From NCBI RefSeq assembly GCF_024347515.1, contig NZ_AP025493.1, positions 186,001 to 250,000 of the forward strand: a stretch of DNA of 64,000 nt, written 5' to 3'. Position numbers and translations under genes: made by a program. Positions 62,020-64,000 of this stretch are shown here, in pieces. The stretch comes from Vibrio gigantis. GTDB taxonomy: Bacteria > Pseudomonadota > Gammaproteobacteria > Enterobacterales > Vibrionaceae. Position 1 is the stretch's first letter. Each line of letters begins with the position of its first letter. Under the pieces are notes generated by a model. It searched no databases. It was given only the letters and a program-made list of their open reading frames with translations, and was not told the DNA's origin.

Positions 62020-63759
62020 ATGACTAAAAAGAATAAGCCGACAAAAATAGTGTTGGCACACATCAACGACACCCACTCATACTTTGAACCAACCTCGTTA
62101 CAGCTATCACTTAAAATGAACAATCACATCATTGAACCTTATGTCAGTGCTGGTGGCTTTGCTCGAATTTCAACACGCTTTAAACAAATAGAACAAGATG
62201 CCCAGCGCCAGAAGGTTGGAACCTTGTTCCTGCACGCTGGCGACTGCTTCCAGGGCACTTTGTATTTTTCTTTATTCAAGGGAAAAGCCAACGCTGATTT
62301 GTTGAATGCCCTTAATATAGACGCTATGACGCTCGGTAATCACGAGTTAGACATGGGTAACGAGCCCGTTGCTATTTTCGCTAAAAGAATCAAATTCCCA
62401 CTGTTGGCCGGTAACTGGAATCTATCGAATGAGGATATCAATAAAACTCATACCTTAGCAGACAACGAAATTGTTAAGCCATATCTGCCTGAAACACAAA
62501 GTGCTTCTTTTATAACGAAAGAGTTTGATGGCGAGAAGGTTGCCATCTTCGGACTAAGCATCGACAAGATGGCAGGCATCGCTAACCCAGATATCGATAC
62601 ACCGTTTGAAAACGCATTAGAAACAGCGAAAGCAACGATAGAACAAATTCATAAGGCTGGTATTAACAAGATAGTGCTGCTTAGTCACCTCGGTTATGAA
62701 GCTGATTTAGATCTAGCTGCGAATGTGCAAGGCATCGGTGTGATTGTTGGTGGTCATAGTCACCGCTTGCAGGGTGATTTCTCGGATATCGGCTTAGTGA
62801 AGGACGATGACTACGGAGTAAAAATTGGCGACACCTATGTTGTGCAAGCGGGTTTCCACGCCATGAGCCTAGGACACTGCGAAATTGAGTTCGATGCGCA
62901 AGGCAAAGTCACGAACTTCAATGGCAAGAACGAACTGTTATTAGGCCGTCGACTGTTTATAGACGCTAAACTGAGTGAAGTAGGACAAGACGACGCACAT
63001 GATATGGCATGTGAGTTTTTGAACAATCACCAGAACATCGCAGTGTGTAAGAAAGATCCTGAATTACAGAGTATTCTGACGGACAAGTATCAGCCTAGAG
63101 TTCGTAAGCTTCAGCAGCAAGTCATTGCTCATGCTGACAGTAAACTTCGCCATGTACGTATCCCAGATGACAAAGGCCCGAGCCAACTAGCGCCCTTGGT
63201 TGCTCAATCATTTCACTATCTGATGAACAAGAAAGGACATCAGGTTGAATTTGCCATTCACAATGCCGGTGGTGTTAGAAATTCACTGAATAGCGGTGAT
63301 GTCTCTGTTGCCGATATTGCCGGAAAACTACTACCGTTTGCCGTACCTATTGGTGTGTATGAAGTAAAAGGTGAAACGATCGCAGGGATGCTTGAAGGTG
63401 CAATCAACAACGCGCTCGATAATGGCGTCGTAGGCACAGGTTCAGGCAGCTTTCCTTATACTCACAACCTGAGGTTTTGTTACCACAAAGAAGCGCCTCT
63501 AGGCCACAGGATCCACAATCTAGAAATCCACTCTGATGAGTTGGGCTGGCAGGTTGTCTCTCGCAACCGTATTTACCGGGGAGCATCGTCGGCCTACACC
63601 ATGAAAGGGAAAGAGGGCTACAACGCTGTGTTGGATATGATAGGCGATGGCATGGTAACGACTAACTCAATGGCAGACTGTTTCATTGAGTTTCTGCAAG
63701 CGCACCCTGAATCACTTCAACACAATGAACCGTTGAATTGTATGGAGTGTTTTAGATAA
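62020..63759 (+). CDS. 5'-nucleotidase / UDP-sugar hydrolase family protein
   Basis: The metallophosphatase domain shows LAHINDTHSYFEP, FLHAGDCFQGT, TLGNHELDMGN, LLSHLGYEADLDLA and GGHSHRLQGD, holding the two-metal ligands. The C-terminal domain has the substrate pocket NAGGVRNSLNSGDV and GSFPYTHNLRF. Length 579 is normal for UshA/NutA-type enzymes, which hydrolyse nucleotides. Unlike those, the N-terminus MTKKNKPTKIVLAHIND has no signal peptide, so it seems cytosolic or is exported in an unusual way. GAGAGAAG precedes the ATG and no upstream start extends the frame to a signal sequence. Confidence 0.92.
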   Translation: MTKKNKPTKIVLAHINDTHSYFEPTSLQLSLKMNNHIIEPYVSAGGFARISTRFKQIEQDAQRQKVGTLFLHAGDCFQGTLYFSLFKGKANADLLNALNIDAMTLGNHELDMGNEPVAIFAKRIKFPLLAGNWNLSNEDINKTHTLADNEIVKPYLPETQSASFITKEFDGEKVAIFGLSIDKMAGIANPDIDTPFENALETAKATIEQIHKAGINKIVLLSHLGYEADLDLAANVQGIGVIVGGHSHRLQGDFSDIGLVKDDDYGVKIGDTYVVQAGFHAMSLGHCEIEFDAQGKVTNFNGKNELLLGRRLFIDAKLSEVGQDDAHDMACEFLNNHQNIAVCKKDPELQSILTDKYQPRVRKLQQQVIAHADSKLRHVRIPDDKGPSQLAPLVAQSFHYLMNKKGHQVEFAIHNAGGVRNSLNSGDVSVADIAGKLLPFAVPIGVYEVKGETIAGMLEGAINNALDNGVVGTGSGSFPYTHNLRFCYHKEAPLGHRIHNLEIHSDELGWQVVSRNRIYRGASSAYTMKGKEGYNAVLDMIGDGMVTTNSMADCFIEFLQAHPESLQHNEPLNCMECFR

Positions 63760-63861
63760 TCAAAGCTAATACTGATGCTTAATGATATCACCTGGGGTTA
63801 TTTATAAAATTGGCATTGTTTATGCTTTATCTCTGCAGGTCGCCTTCTTGTGGAGATATGC

Positions 63862-63957
63862 ATGGATAAGAAAGATTGGTTGGATGCGGTAGCGGTTGTA
63901 GGTTGGGTATCAGTTTGGTCTGCGTTAGTGTATTTGGTGCCCACCGCAGGCTTGTAA
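63862..63957 (+). CDS. Small membrane peptide, 31 aa
   Basis: GGAG six bases before the ATG opens MDKKDWLDAVAVVG followed by WVSVWSALVYLVPTAGL and a stop. An acidic/basic N-terminus and one membrane helix of about 20 residues make a typical small bacterial membrane protein. It lies 100 bases after the nucleotidase gene on the same strand. The function is unknown, and its short length keeps confidence moderate. Confidence 0.55.
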   Translation: MDKKDWLDAVAVVGWVSVWSALVYLVPTAGL

Positions 63958-64000
63958 TGGTTTTGCGTGATAGATAGGTTCAACGTTACGTAATAGTCGC

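Overview
The window reads as part of a Vibrio genome, most likely the smaller chromosome of a Splendidus-clade-like species. The reasons are the glyA-gcvH-gcvP cluster with a divergent XRE-cupin regulator and gcvT, a GlyGly-CTERM trypsin-like protease (a substrate class of Vibrio type II secretion), inosine-guanosine kinase, an RND operon with two adaptors, and many chemotaxis and c-di-GMP proteins. Species and replicon are inferences from gene content; no tRNA, rRNA, origin or CRISPR array was seen.

Layout. 1-4.8 kb: 3' end of a chemotaxis receptor, an orphan type IV prepilin, a MATE exporter, two unknown genes and a 35-aa membrane peptide. 4.9-12.3 kb: glycine/one-carbon block (gcvP, gcvH, glyA on minus; XRE-cupin regulator and gcvT on plus). 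12.5-21.3 kb: secreted protease, small regulator, arfB, HAD phosphatase, diguanylate cyclase, fhs behind a PurR-type operator, and gsk. 21.39-32.32 kb: a creA gene split after about codon 33 by a ~10.45 kb island that carries its own complete, diverged creA. 32.4-46.2 kb: small lipoprotein, HD-GYP protein, YieH-like phosphatase, an RND adaptor/pump pair, a chemotaxis receptor, a TyrP-like transporter behind TyrR-type boxes, acpH and a DEAD-box helicase. 46.3-52.4 kb: TetR regulator divergent from a two-adaptor RND efflux operon. 52.5-64 kb: EAL protein, cytochrome b561-yceI, a FocA-like channel fused to CBS domains with a divergent LysR gene, DUF1097 protein, YbjD-type OLD nuclease, 5'-nucleotidase family protein and a 31-aa membrane peptide.

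The most unusual part is the island. Behind a strong LexA (SOS) box lie five co-directional genes: a GIY-YIG nuclease, a small SAM methyltransferase without a DNA-methylase motif, an HNH nuclease, a PLD-type nuclease and a second HNH nuclease. They are followed by a long AAA ATPase with an RloC/PrrC-like zinc-hook CxxC and R/E/H motifs, and on the other strand by an overlapping ATPase-HNH pair like Septu (PtuA-PtuB). There is no integrase or transposase. The left remnant, right remnant and island copy of creA together show insertion into creA with a replacement gene supplied. The nuclease operon does not match a defence system I can name with confidence and is the best candidate for something undescribed.

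Regulatory signals read from sequence tie genes to pathways: PurR-like boxes at fhs and, more weakly, glyA; TyrR-like tandem boxes before tyrP; a promoter flanked by inverted 9-bp repeats between tetR and the RND operon; a long leader hairpin that hides the acpH ribosome binding site; a terminator-like hairpin just before a chemotaxis receptor start codon; and an internal Shine-Dalgarno plus ATG inside the channel-CBS fusion.
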